A DNA stretch of 64,000 nucleotides from Cytobacillus suaedae (GTDB taxonomy: Bacteria > Bacillota > Bacilli > Bacillales > Bacillaceae_L): the NCBI GenBank assembly GCA_014960805.1, contig CP063163.1:3931001-3995000 (forward strand). Direction: 5' to 3'. The notes beneath the pieces are model-generated. The model was not told the DNA's origin. It worked only from the letters and a program-made list of their open reading frames with translations, and searched no databases. Shown here piece after piece: positions 29,711 to 37,214 of this stretch. The position numbers were made by a program, and so were the translations under genes. Positions within the stretch are counted from its first letter, which is position 1. The number at the start of each line of letters is the position of its first letter.

Positions 29711-29885
29711 TCCGGTCCAGGCATTTGCTTTCCGCGGGGAATTATGAACAAGCCAAACTACTGGCTTTTTCAAGGGCGAATTCCCATCGGGGAGGAAGTC
29801 GAGCCTCCTCAACGTTCCGTTTGCGGTGTCTCGACCTTTCCTCTACTTCCCGCAGGAGTCAAATGCCTTACCCTCCAACCAACTC
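29711..29885 (+). repeat. GC-rich palindromic repeat, subfamily B, long form with nested module (decayed)
   Basis: Same landmarks as the short copies, but between CCGCGGGGA and GGGGAGGAAG there is an extra segment of about 50 bp (29740-29790) containing GGCTTTTTCAAGGGCGAATT. In this copy the nested hairpin arms have mismatches (ATGAACAAGCC against GGCTTTTTCAA). It lies between csbA and uvrB, upstream of the LexA box. Several overlapping short ORFs here are by-products of the repeat. Confidence 0.85.
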
Positions 29886-29960
29886 AAAACTTTATATTTA
29901 AAGAGCAACAAATGGAATAAAAAATTTTTTCTAATTTCTAATAAAATTTCCCCAAACCAC

Positions 29961-30003
29961 AAAAAAACAGCGGCATTTCCAGATTGGAAGCCACTGCTTT
30001 TTT
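29961..30003 (-). terminator. Terminator of csbA
   Basis: Minus-strand stem with arms GCAGTGGCTTCCA and TGGAAATGCCGCTG (one or two mismatches) followed by TTTTTT. Overlaps the csbA stop by two bases and separates csbA from uvrB. Confidence 0.8.
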
Positions 30004-30229
30004 ACCCTTTATATCCTTCTACCATTTTTTTCGAATAGATATATCCCGCTGCTAATGAAATCACATCAACTACACCAATTAAGATTGAGTCGGTATAGCC
30101 CTGATATACGGATGCTACAAGTAGCAAAATTGTTAATAAAGTCCCTACATATAAACTGTAAGTTACTCTCGTAAACAGAATGACTAATAAGCATGGAAGA
30201 ATCAATGCAAGTACTAATTTTATCAACAT
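30002..30229 (-). CDS. csbA: CsbA family membrane protein
   Basis: A 75-residue protein with two to three membrane segments (residues 2-18, 24-42 and 48-65) and basic C-terminus KKMVEGYKG. It matches B. subtilis CsbA in size, hydrophobic pattern and location just upstream of uvrBA. CsbA was found as a sigma-B-controlled general stress protein; the function is unknown. I did not find a convincing sigma-B promoter within 200 bases upstream here. ATG with a GGGAGAGGG ribosome site. Confidence 0.88.
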   Translation of the reverse strand: MLIKLVLALILPCLLVILFTRVTYSLYVGTLLTILLLVASVYQGYTDSILIGVVDVISLAAGYIYSKKMVEGYKG

Positions 30230-30386
30230 ATTGATAACCCTCTCCCTAATTCCATAACTCTACTATACAATAAGTTCGTTTTAAAAAGGAAGATTAATAT
30301 AAGACCATAATAAATAGGCGCTTGAATTATTTTCCATTATTTTTCAAATACCTATTTACATTTTCATCCACTCCGTTTAAATTATA

Positions 30387-30416
30387 TTTATCGCTAAAAT
30401 AAATTTTAACGGTAAA
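30387..30416 (+). promoter_or_regulatory. Inverted-repeat operator in the MFS/HTH operon promoter
   Basis: TTTATCGCTAAAA (30387-30399) and TTTTAACGGTAAA (30404-30416) are inverted copies matching at 11 of 13 positions, separated by TAAA. The site is just upstream of the MFS ribosome site, at the expected promoter position. It is a good candidate for autoregulation by the HTH protein encoded third-hand in the same operon (31739-32350). Confidence 0.6.
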
Positions 30417-30441
30417 AAAAATTTAAAGGAGTGTCTTCTAA

Positions 30442-31722
30442 ATGCTTCAACTATTAAAAAATAAGGACTTTTTCCGATTTTGGCTTGCACAAGTGATTTC
30501 ACACTTAGGAGATGGAATTACAAGAATTGCAGTAATCTATTTAATTGCCACAATATCTAAAGATCCACTCATGATTGGTCTTGTTATATTTGCACAACTA
30601 CTTCCTACAGCCGTTTTCGGTATTTTCTTTGGCCCTTTAGCAGACAAATATTCAAGAAAATGGTTGATGGTAATCTCAGATTTGTACAGAATGATGATCA
30701 TTTTATTGATGATTCCTTTTCACGACTCAGTACCAATCCTAATCATTTTAATTGCTCTTCAAGGAATTGGATCTGCTCTATTTGATCCAGCACGTTCTGC
30801 TTCTATACCAGACTTAGTTGGTGAAAAGAATATCCAAGCTGCAATTGGATTGTCACAAGGTACACGAGCAGCAATGGATATTATCGGTCCGTCAATTGGT
30901 GGTGTGCTAATGTTAATGAATAACTTTACTAGTATCTTTATCCTTGATGCCATCACATTCTTATTATCAGCTCTACTCATCTTAACTTTGCCATTAGTCA
31001 GAGCCAAGCAAGACAATACTCAAAATGCACAGGAAAACTATTTTGAGTCTATCGTATCTGGTGTGAAACAAGTAACAGGAATTCCTGCTTTACGTTTCCT
31101 ACTCATCCTTCTCATTCCTGTAACACTAGTTGCTGGGGTATTGAATACAAATCTAGTTGCCGTTTTAACAAATGTATTTGAAGTAACTCCTGCCCACTTT
31201 GGTTTGCTTGAATCTGCAATAGGAGTAGGGGCCATTGCTGGTGCGATTGTCATTGGGCCACTTCTTCTAAAACTAATTAGACCTAGTAATCTACTGCTAC
31301 TAGGAACAATGATTATGGGGTCTTGGATGATTTTAGTTCTTCCATTAAATGAAGCAAGACTAGCGTTTGGAATCGGTCCAATCTATATATGGTGTATAAT
31401 GGTAGGGGTTATTATTACGTTAATCAACGTACCATTAAGTAGTTTATTTTTAGGAACAACACCCGCTTATTTTAGAGGAAGAGGCTCAGCGCTATTAGGA
31501 GTTACTGCAAGCGCGTCCCAAATGATTGGTTTACTTGCAGGTGGCTGGTTAGCAGGTGTAACTGGGGTTTTAAATGGAACTGCCATATCTGGTATACTGC
31601 TAATCTTCTCAGTAATTGCTTTTCCATTTCTTAAAGGATACAAAGAGCTACACAAGATTAAACCTAATAATCAAGCGACTCCTACGGTTGCACCAGAAAA
31701 TGCTGAACTTGTCATAGATTAA
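30442..31722 (+). CDS. MFS transporter (drug efflux type)
   Basis: A 426-residue major facilitator with twelve predicted membrane segments. It begins MLQLLKNKDFFRFWLAQ, typical of the MFS_3/enterobactin-exporter-like group, and has the loop 2-3 motif GPLADKYSRKW (the G-x3-D-x-R/K-x-G/R-R/K motif A in variant form). Substrate unknown; related proteins export macrolides, tetracyclines or siderophores. Strong AAAGGAGTG ribosome site. It is followed after 16 bases by an HTH regulator and then a GNAT, so these three form an operon, with an inverted-repeat operator in front. Confidence 0.88.
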   Translation: MLQLLKNKDFFRFWLAQVISHLGDGITRIAVIYLIATISKDPLMIGLVIFAQLLPTAVFGIFFGPLADKYSRKWLMVISDLYRMMIILLMIPFHDSVPILIILIALQGIGSALFDPARSASIPDLVGEKNIQAAIGLSQGTRAAMDIIGPSIGGVLMLMNNFTSIFILDAITFLLSALLILTLPLVRAKQDNTQNAQENYFESIVSGVKQVTGIPALRFLLILLIPVTLVAGVLNTNLVAVLTNVFEVTPAHFGLLESAIGVGAIAGAIVIGPLLLKLIRPSNLLLLGTMIMGSWMILVLPLNEARLAFGIGPIYIWCIMVGVIITLINVPLSSLFLGTTPAYFRGRGSALLGVTASASQMIGLLAGGWLAGVTGVLNGTAISGILLIFSVIAFPFLKGYKELHKIKPNNQATPTVAPENAELVID

Positions 31723-31738
31723 TTGTGGAGGTCTTAAT

Positions 31739-32350
31739 ATGGCTAGTAGTAAAAAAATTACCGATATTGAACTTGCAAAAATTCTCATGGATCCAAGGAG
31801 AAGAAATATTTTTGATATAGCAAAAGATGAACCAGTCACGGTTACACAAATTGCAGAAAGCTTGAATGAAAAGCCATCAAGACTTTATTATCATGTAAAA
31901 AAGCTTGAAGTTGCAGGGTTACTAGAATTGGTTGAAACTCGTCAGCAAGGTAACTTAATTGAGAAATACTACAAATCTGTATCTGGCTTTGATGCATTCG
32001 AACTAGACAAATCTCTCTTAGCTGAACATTCTGATACGGTGATGGCTGAGGTAATGAGGTTACTTGAACCTGGCCTTAAACTGCTTTCTTCTGAACTAAG
32101 AAGCAATAAAGAATCTTATGAGAAACAAGTGAGTTTATCCATAAATTTTTCTGACTTAACCGGGAAAGAATGGCTTGAGGCTAATTCCAATATGGTATAT
32201 GCCCTTAGGGATAAGGAGAAAGTTAAAAAAGATATAGCAGAGGAAATGGAAAATCAATTTTCCATGACAAAAGAAGATCTTGATAAAAAATCAAAGTACA
32301 CTTTCTTGGTATTAAGTTATAAGAATGACGATGCTGAGAATTTAGAATAA
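31739..32350 (+). CDS. ArsR-like winged-helix transcriptional regulator
   Basis: A 203-residue protein with an N-terminal winged helix (about residues 8-85): DPRRRNIFDIAKDEPVTV, recognition region IAESLNEKPSRLYYHVKKLEVAGLLELVETR, and a wing ending in EKYYKSV. The C-terminal half (about 95-203) is alpha-helical and has no recognised domain, possibly for ligand binding or dimerisation. Located directly after the MFS transporter gene and in the same operon, it probably represses its own operon through the palindrome at 30387-30416. The effector is unknown. Confidence 0.87.
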   Translation: MASSKKITDIELAKILMDPRRRNIFDIAKDEPVTVTQIAESLNEKPSRLYYHVKKLEVAGLLELVETRQQGNLIEKYYKSVSGFDAFELDKSLLAEHSDTVMAEVMRLLEPGLKLLSSELRSNKESYEKQVSLSINFSDLTGKEWLEANSNMVYALRDKEKVKKDIAEEMENQFSMTKEDLDKKSKYTFLVLSYKNDDAENLE

Positions 32351-32372
32351 ATGAGCCATTTAGGAGGCTAAT

Positions 32373-32876
32373 ATGCCAATACTTCAAACAGAACGACTGA
32401 TCTTAAGGAATTGGGAACAAACAGATGCTGAAAAAGCATTCCTCTTTTGGGGCAACAATGAAACGATGCACTATTGTGCAGGTGGAATGACCAAGGAGGA
32501 AGTTGATCAGACTGTTGCATCGTACATTTGTTTTCAAGACACCTTTGGATATACAACACTTTTTCCGGTAGTTGAAAAAGAAACAAATGACTTAATTGGG
32601 ATTTGTGGTTTTCAAAAAACAGGTGATGAAGATGTACTAGAATTTTTATATCATTATCGTCAAGATACTTGGGGTAAAGGCTATGCATTTGAAGCGGCTA
32701 ATTCAATTTTCCCATATATTCTCGAGCAACTTAAACCTAAAAAAGTTATTGCGAGTGCTGCAGTTGAAAATATAGGTTCATGGAAAATTCTTGAGAAACT
32801 TAACTTTTCATTTATTGAGGAGAAATGGTTTGAAGATACGCAGATGATTGAAAGATGTTATGAGTATATAGTGTGA
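32373..32876 (+). CDS. GNAT acetyltransferase (RimJ/RimL type)
   Basis: A 167-residue N-acetyltransferase of the Acetyltransf_3 group: starts MPILQTERLILRNWEQTDAE, has the central FLYHYRQDTWGKGYAFEAAN region corresponding to the acetyl-CoA-binding motif A (Q/R-x2-G-x-G/A, here R-x4-GKGYA), and the NIGSWKILEKLNF motif typical of RimJ-like enzymes. It follows the HTH regulator by 22 bases and ends the MFS-HTH-GNAT operon. The acceptor is unknown: it may be an antibiotic or a protein N-terminus. Confidence 0.87.
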   Translation: MPILQTERLILRNWEQTDAEKAFLFWGNNETMHYCAGGMTKEEVDQTVASYICFQDTFGYTTLFPVVEKETNDLIGICGFQKTGDEDVLEFLYHYRQDTWGKGYAFEAANSIFPYILEQLKPKKVIASAAVENIGSWKILEKLNFSFIEEKWFEDTQMIERCYEYIV

Positions 32877-32925
32877 AAGTAAAAGGCTCTTCTAGTAAAG
32901 TGTGATTTTTGAGTATAGTAAACAA

Positions 32926-33112
32926 GAGTGGATTGGAGCGGAAGGCACTTGACTCCTGCGGGAAGTAGAGGAAAGGTCGAGACCCCACAGGCGCATGCGC
33001 CGAGGAGGCTCGACTTCCTCCCCGATGGGAATTCGCCCTTGAAAAAGCCGGTAGTTGGGCTTTTTCAAAATTCCCCGCGGAAAGCAAGTGCCTGCAGCAA
33101 AAAGGAACGGTC
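32926..33112 (-). repeat. GC-rich palindromic repeat, subfamily B, long form with intact nested module
   Basis: Inverted relative to the other copies. It carries the nested module in well-preserved form: on the minus strand TTGAAAAAGCC and GGCTTTTTCAA make a perfect 11-bp hairpin (33050-33078 region). In place of the usual loop it has GGCGCATGCGCC (32990-33002 region), a self-complementary 12-mer. Intergenic, between the GNAT gene and its downstream terminator. Confidence 0.87.
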
Positions 33113-33161
33113 ATGGTTAATGTGAAAACAACATTTTTTTGAAAAGAGCCAAATAATAAAG

Positions 33162-33197
33162 AAAGAGTAAGCACCTACCATTGCTTACTCTTTTTTT
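33162..33197. terminator. Bidirectional terminator
   Basis: Stem AAAGAGTAAGC / GCTTACTCTTT followed by TTTTT on the plus strand, between the plus-strand GNAT operon and the minus-strand small gene. Confidence 0.85.
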
Positions 33198-33205
33198 ATT
33201 TTTAA

Positions 33206-33517
33206 TTATTGAGCTACATCTCCATATTGCCCGTTACAATTTTGGTGGTCACCATAAATCATCGACAGCATTTGGCTTGATGCATCAGAATCAACACTCT
33301 TATAATCCTTTGCGAAGTGCTTTAATGTATCGCAAATTCCTACATTGTCCTCGCCAACACTCTCAGACCAACTTGCAAAGTTATGATAATCTTGCAATGG
33401 ATCATAGGATTCAAACGATGCAACGACATCATTTGAATCTCCAAGTGTGGTTACTTCAATGCCATGATATGTATCAGGGTGTGACTCATCGTATTTAACG
33501 CAAGCATAGAAAATCAT
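33206..33517 (-). CDS. Hypothetical protein, 103 residues
   Basis: An acidic small cytoplasmic protein (no signal peptide or membrane segment) starting MIFYACVKYDESHPDTYHG. Two cysteines and several aromatic residues are spread through it (YACVKYDES, VGICDTLKHFAKDY, DHQNCNGQYGD). I do not recognise a family. The ribosome site region upstream of the ATG is GAGTTGGGTAAGAAAAC, only moderately good. It stands alone between the terminator at 33.16 kb and the HAD gene. Coding is likely from the absence of competing frames and a natural terminator. Confidence 0.55.
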   Translation of the reverse strand: MIFYACVKYDESHPDTYHGIEVTTLGDSNDVVASFESYDPLQDYHNFASWSESVGEDNVGICDTLKHFAKDYKSVDSDASSQMLSMIYGDHQNCNGQYGDVAQ

Positions 33518-33584
33518 GTTTTCTTACCCAACTCCTCATTTGAAATTTACTAAAGTTAGTTTGAGCAAGAAATGAAAAAATATG

Positions 33585-34241
33585 TTACTTGTTTATTTTA
33601 TCCAATAAAGTAGAGAGTGGCATTTCATTCATGGAAGTAAGTCTATAGCTATAAGAAGTAAAAGCTAGCTGCTCAGTTACCGGATTGGGAACAATCACAC
33701 ATGATATCCCCGCTTTAATTGCTGCTGTAGATCCGTTAACTGAATCTTCAAAAGCAATAGCTTCTTCAGGTGCTATACCAAGGCCTTCAAGTGCTTGAAT
33801 ATACAGTTCAGGGTCTGGTTTAACTTTTGCTACATGATCTTTAGTTTTTATTACTTCAAAATAATCAAGAATGTTATATTTTTCGAGGTAACTTGTTACC
33901 CAAGTGTGACTAGAGCTGGATGCGAGACCTATTTTCAACCCTAACTTCTTTGCTTCCTTGAGGTAGTCTTCTACACCTCCTCTAAGGGTAAGTGTATCTA
34001 TCTTCGTTTTATATAGTTCGTGAGCAGCTTTTTCAATATCATCTCTAGTAAATGGCTTTGTTGCATGTTTCTCTAGATAGGCATAAAGCACTTCATCCGT
34101 TGTTCCGATGACCTTTACAAACTCTTCTAAGCCTAGGTCAATTCCGTATTCTAGTACTGTCTCTTTATAAACCTCATACCAGATTGACTCTGTATCAACA
34201 ATTAATCCATCAAAATCAAAAATGACTGCTTTGATTGACAT
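33585..34241 (-). CDS. HAD-superfamily phosphatase, YhcW/beta-phosphoglucomutase-like
   Basis: A 218-residue HAD hydrolase of subclass IA. Motif I is FDFDGLIVDTES (nucleophile and acid-base aspartates at residues 9 and 11), motif II is LASSSSHTW, and motif III is AFEDSVNGSTAAIKAG with K in HVAKVKPDPELY. It looks most like B. subtilis YhcW, a predicted sugar- or nucleotide-phosphate phosphatase; the substrate is unknown. I use the ATG ending at 34241 with a GGGGGAGAG ribosome site rather than the first in-frame ATG at 34259. It lies 18 bases after the small helical gene upstream, so the two are probably co-transcribed. Confidence 0.88.
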   Translation of the reverse strand: MSIKAVIFDFDGLIVDTESIWYEVYKETVLEYGIDLGLEEFVKVIGTTDEVLYAYLEKHATKPFTRDDIEKAAHELYKTKIDTLTLRGGVEDYLKEAKKLGLKIGLASSSSHTWVTSYLEKYNILDYFEVIKTKDHVAKVKPDPELYIQALEGLGIAPEEAIAFEDSVNGSTAAIKAGISCVIVPNPVTEQLAFTSYSYRLTSMNEMPLSTLLDKINK

Positions 34242-34259
34242 GCCTACCCTCTCCCCCAC

Positions 34260-34637
34260 TTACCTCTTCTCAATTAAATTCATACCTTCTAATAATGCTT
34301 TGGCATCAGCATTTAAGTAATCTACTACCTGTTTTTTTAGCAATAGATGTTCTCGCTTTGATATTGTAAGTTTGACACCTCTAATATCAAATTTTGTTGC
34401 ATAGGTATTTACTGCAAGTATCATAGACTTTTCTTCTCTTGTTAAAGGCTGATGTTCTGGGTTATTTTTCTGAGCAATAAGAAAATCTAAAAGTTCTCGT
34501 GCATTCTTTTTTAATAACCTTTTATAATCATACTCTGATAAAAGTTGTTCATTTTCTTCAATGTATTTACGGGCTGTTATTAAATCTAAATCATCCATAC
34601 ATTTATTAATTCGATCAATTAGCTCATTAACTTTCAT
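34260..34637 (-). CDS. Hypothetical helical protein, 125 residues
   Basis: A charged, largely alpha-helical cytoplasmic protein (DDLDLITARKYIEENEQLL, REEKSMILAVNTYATKFDIRG, SKREHLLLKKQVVDYLNADAKALL). No signal peptide or membrane segment and no catalytic motif visible. I cannot name the family; similar lone small helical proteins in Bacillus lack assigned roles. It has a TAGGAGTG ribosome site ahead of its ATG and sits 18 bases upstream of the HAD phosphatase gene on the same strand, suggesting an operon. Confidence 0.7.
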   Translation of the reverse strand: MKVNELIDRINKCMDDLDLITARKYIEENEQLLSEYDYKRLLKKNARELLDFLIAQKNNPEHQPLTREEKSMILAVNTYATKFDIRGVKLTISKREHLLLKKQVVDYLNADAKALLEGMNLIEKR

Positions 34638-34690
34638 GGATCATTCACTCCTATCTAGGTGATGTATTAAGTTAGAACTTGGTAAAGTAG

Positions 34691-34717
34691 AAAAAACTAG
34701 CCTTTGGACTAGTTTTT
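34691..34717 (-). terminator. Terminator of the GGDEF-EAL gene
   Basis: Hairpin AACTAG / CTAGTT with AAAGG loop region and T runs on both sides; overlaps the end of the gene. Confidence 0.8.
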
Positions 34718-37001
34718 AACTAACTTTACTATCCGACTTTAAGTAGGATTCAAAATCTTCTTTTGAAAGTGGCCTCGAGATATAATAGCCCTGAATTTCA
34801 TCAGCACCAATTGATTTGACGAATTCTAGTTCTTCATCCTTTTCTACGCCTTCTGCAACTACACTCATTCCAAGACCATGTGCAAGCTGGGTGATTGCTT
34901 CTGTAATGGCAGCACGATCATGATGCTCATGCAAGTCTTGAATAAAGGATCGGTCTACTTTTAATGAATGAAGTCGGAATTGCTTCAAATATTGCATGGA
35001 TGAATAACCCGTTCCGAAATCATCTAGTGCAATAATGACCCCTAACTCTTTTAGTCTTGTTATCGAACGAATGGTAAACTCATCTTGTACCATTAATGTG
35101 CCCTCTGTAATTTCGATTTCTAACCACTGAGGTTCAAGACCTGTTTCTGCTAATATCCTTTCAACGATCTCATCCATTTTGGAGCGTTGAAATTGTACAG
35201 CAGAGACGTTTACAGCAATCCGTATTGGCGTAAAACCGGCTTCCTGCCACTGTTTATTTTGTTCACATGCCCTTTTAATAACCCATTCTCCAAGAGGTAC
35301 AATGAATCCTGTTTCCTCTGCTAATGGGATAAAATCGGCAGGTGAAATCAATTCCTGGTTATTTTTATTCCAACGGAGCAGTGCTTCTACTCCAGATATA
35401 GTTCCTGTATTGGCATTTACTTTTGGCTGATAAACTAAGTAAAATTCCTCATCAAGTAGAGCACGTTGAAAATCACTTTGTAAAGCAAAACGATAGGTAT
35501 TTGCTCGTTCCATTGTTTCCTCATAGATACGGTAGTTCCCGCCACCACTCTTTTTCACAACATAGAGAGCTTTATCTGCCTCGCGTAGCAATGCTTGTAC
35601 GTCCTGTGCCTCACCCGGATAGATTGCAACTCCAATGCTGGTGTTTCCAGGGACAATTTGCCCACCTATTAGGAATGGTTCAGAGAAGATGTGTAAAATT
35701 TCTTGTGCAATGATTTCAGCTTCTTCTTTTGAGACAGATGGCAACAGAAGTGCAAACTCATCACCGCCAAATCTCGATATTAAGCCTTTACCTTTAACAA
35801 AGTTCTTTAAACGCACACTTGCTTCTTTTAAATACATATCTCCAATTTGATGCCCTAGATTATCATTAATGATTTTCACTCGATCCAAATCTAAATAAAA
35901 TAATGCGAGGGAATCCATATGTGTATCACAATAGTTCATCTTTAACTCTAATTGATCAATAAAATAATGTCGATTTGGCAAGCTAGTCATTGAATCATGA
36001 TAGGCTAACCATTTTATTAACTCATCTGACTTTCGTTGCTCGGTTACATCACGTGCTAAACAAAAGATCCCTTTAATTTTTTCTTCAACGATGATTGGTA
36101 CAACGCTCACATCATATAAATACTTTTTACCCTTAATGATTACATTAAATTCGTGATGCAATGGTTGACCTTGTAAGACATACTTGAATTTTTCCGATGC
36201 AACTTCAGAATCAGATGATGCAATATATTGAATAAAGGGCTTACCTTTGATCTCTTCTTTTGTCTGTTTAGTCATTTCAAGCGCTCTTGAATTAGCTTCA
36301 ACCACAAGCCCTTTATTATCAATAACAAAGGCCGCATCCATATTGTTTTCAAATAGCGACTTATATTTATTTTCATTTTCTTTCTTTTGCTTTCCTATTA
36401 AAACTTTCTCCGTTACATCAACAAGTGTACCAATTGTAACGGGTTGTCCTTTGAATAGGGACCAAGTTGGACGCAATTCAAGAATGATATCTGTTCCGTC
36501 CTTTCGTATGGCCGGAATATTATAAGCTTGCGGAACATCCTCATTAATTGCACGCCTCTTACGATTTTCAAGGAGTAAATCTACTGTTTCTTTATTTAAG
36601 AAAGGAATCTCACCAAATGTTTTTCCGATAACCTCATCTGATTCAAATCCAAGAGTTGAACAAAAAGTAGGACTTATGTAGATAAAACCCTTCTCTCCAT
36701 AGATAAAGGCTGCAGAAGGTGAATTTTCTAAAATCATTTTATATGTAGCATATTCATCTAACAGTGTTTCATCTTCCGTCTTCCTATTTTTCAGGTCCTT
36801 AAAAACCATGAAATAAAAGAAGGGAATACTGATTGCTATAAAAAGTAAAAACTCAGTTGTCAGCTCTAATAAAATAGGTAATCCTAGGCCATGGATCGTA
36901 TCTTCAAATAATTCATGAGATACTACAAATCCAATGAGAATTGCTAATATCATTAAAAGCATTGTTTTTTTCATATTAAATGAAAAGCCTGGCTTCCCCA
37001 T
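34716..37001 (-). CDS. Membrane PAS-PAS-GGDEF-EAL c-di-GMP turnover protein
   Basis: A 761-residue sensor. Two membrane helices (about residues 11-27 and 43-65) enclose a short extracytoplasmic loop, so there is no large external sensor. Two PAS domains follow (about 85-200 and 205-325), then GGDEF (about 335-490) with intact RFGGDEFALL but no RxxD inhibitory site at the expected place, then EAL (about 505-755) with GVEALLRW, the catalytic DDFGTGYSS loop, KVDRSFI, EGVEK and QGYYISRP. Both domains look enzymatically competent; phosphodiesterase activity is the safer prediction. It is monocistronic. Located beside a Gate-domain transporter gene with which it shares a divergent promoter region. 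Confidence 0.93.
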   Translation of the reverse strand: MGKPGFSFNMKKTMLLMILAILIGFVVSHELFEDTIHGLGLPILLELTTEFLLFIAISIPFFYFMVFKDLKNRKTEDETLLDEYATYKMILENSPSAAFIYGEKGFIYISPTFCSTLGFESDEVIGKTFGEIPFLNKETVDLLLENRKRRAINEDVPQAYNIPAIRKDGTDIILELRPTWSLFKGQPVTIGTLVDVTEKVLIGKQKKENENKYKSLFENNMDAAFVIDNKGLVVEANSRALEMTKQTKEEIKGKPFIQYIASSDSEVASEKFKYVLQGQPLHHEFNVIIKGKKYLYDVSVVPIIVEEKIKGIFCLARDVTEQRKSDELIKWLAYHDSMTSLPNRHYFIDQLELKMNYCDTHMDSLALFYLDLDRVKIINDNLGHQIGDMYLKEASVRLKNFVKGKGLISRFGGDEFALLLPSVSKEEAEIIAQEILHIFSEPFLIGGQIVPGNTSIGVAIYPGEAQDVQALLREADKALYVVKKSGGGNYRIYEETMERANTYRFALQSDFQRALLDEEFYLVYQPKVNANTGTISGVEALLRWNKNNQELISPADFIPLAEETGFIVPLGEWVIKRACEQNKQWQEAGFTPIRIAVNVSAVQFQRSKMDEIVERILAETGLEPQWLEIEITEGTLMVQDEFTIRSITRLKELGVIIALDDFGTGYSSMQYLKQFRLHSLKVDRSFIQDLHEHHDRAAITEAITQLAHGLGMSVVAEGVEKDEELEFVKSIGADEIQGYYISRPLSKEDFESYLKSDSKVS

Positions 37002-37214
37002 TTTTCCCCCACCTTAGTTTTAAGCTTACTCTAGAAGTTATTTCATAATTCTATCTTATATGGAAGTAAATTCACTGGCAATACAAAAGTGGGATATAAG
37101 TCATAAAAACAGGTATATTGTCCTAAAAGAATGAAGTTTATCTAATTCAGTCGGTAAAAATGAATGAATAATGACTAGTTTTTTACAAAACTTAAGGGTA
37201 TTGAGGTGAAATTC

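Noticed and set aside
29680-29920. Overlapping ORFs of 70-73 residues inside the 29.7-kb palindromic repeat
   Set aside because: They read through the repeat on its GC-rich arms, lack ribosome sites, and equivalent ORFs appear in the 32.9-kb copy; they are by-products of the element, not genes.
30230-30300. Sigma-B promoter for csbA
   Set aside because: The only GGGTTA-like -10 lies three bases from the start codon and is the ribosome site; no proper GTTTWW -35 is at the right distance.
32812-33174. A 120-residue minus-strand ORF and a 65-residue plus-strand ORF over the 32.9-kb repeat
   Set aside because: Same repeat-derived translation as at 29.7 kb, and it runs into the 3' end of the GNAT gene on the opposite strand.
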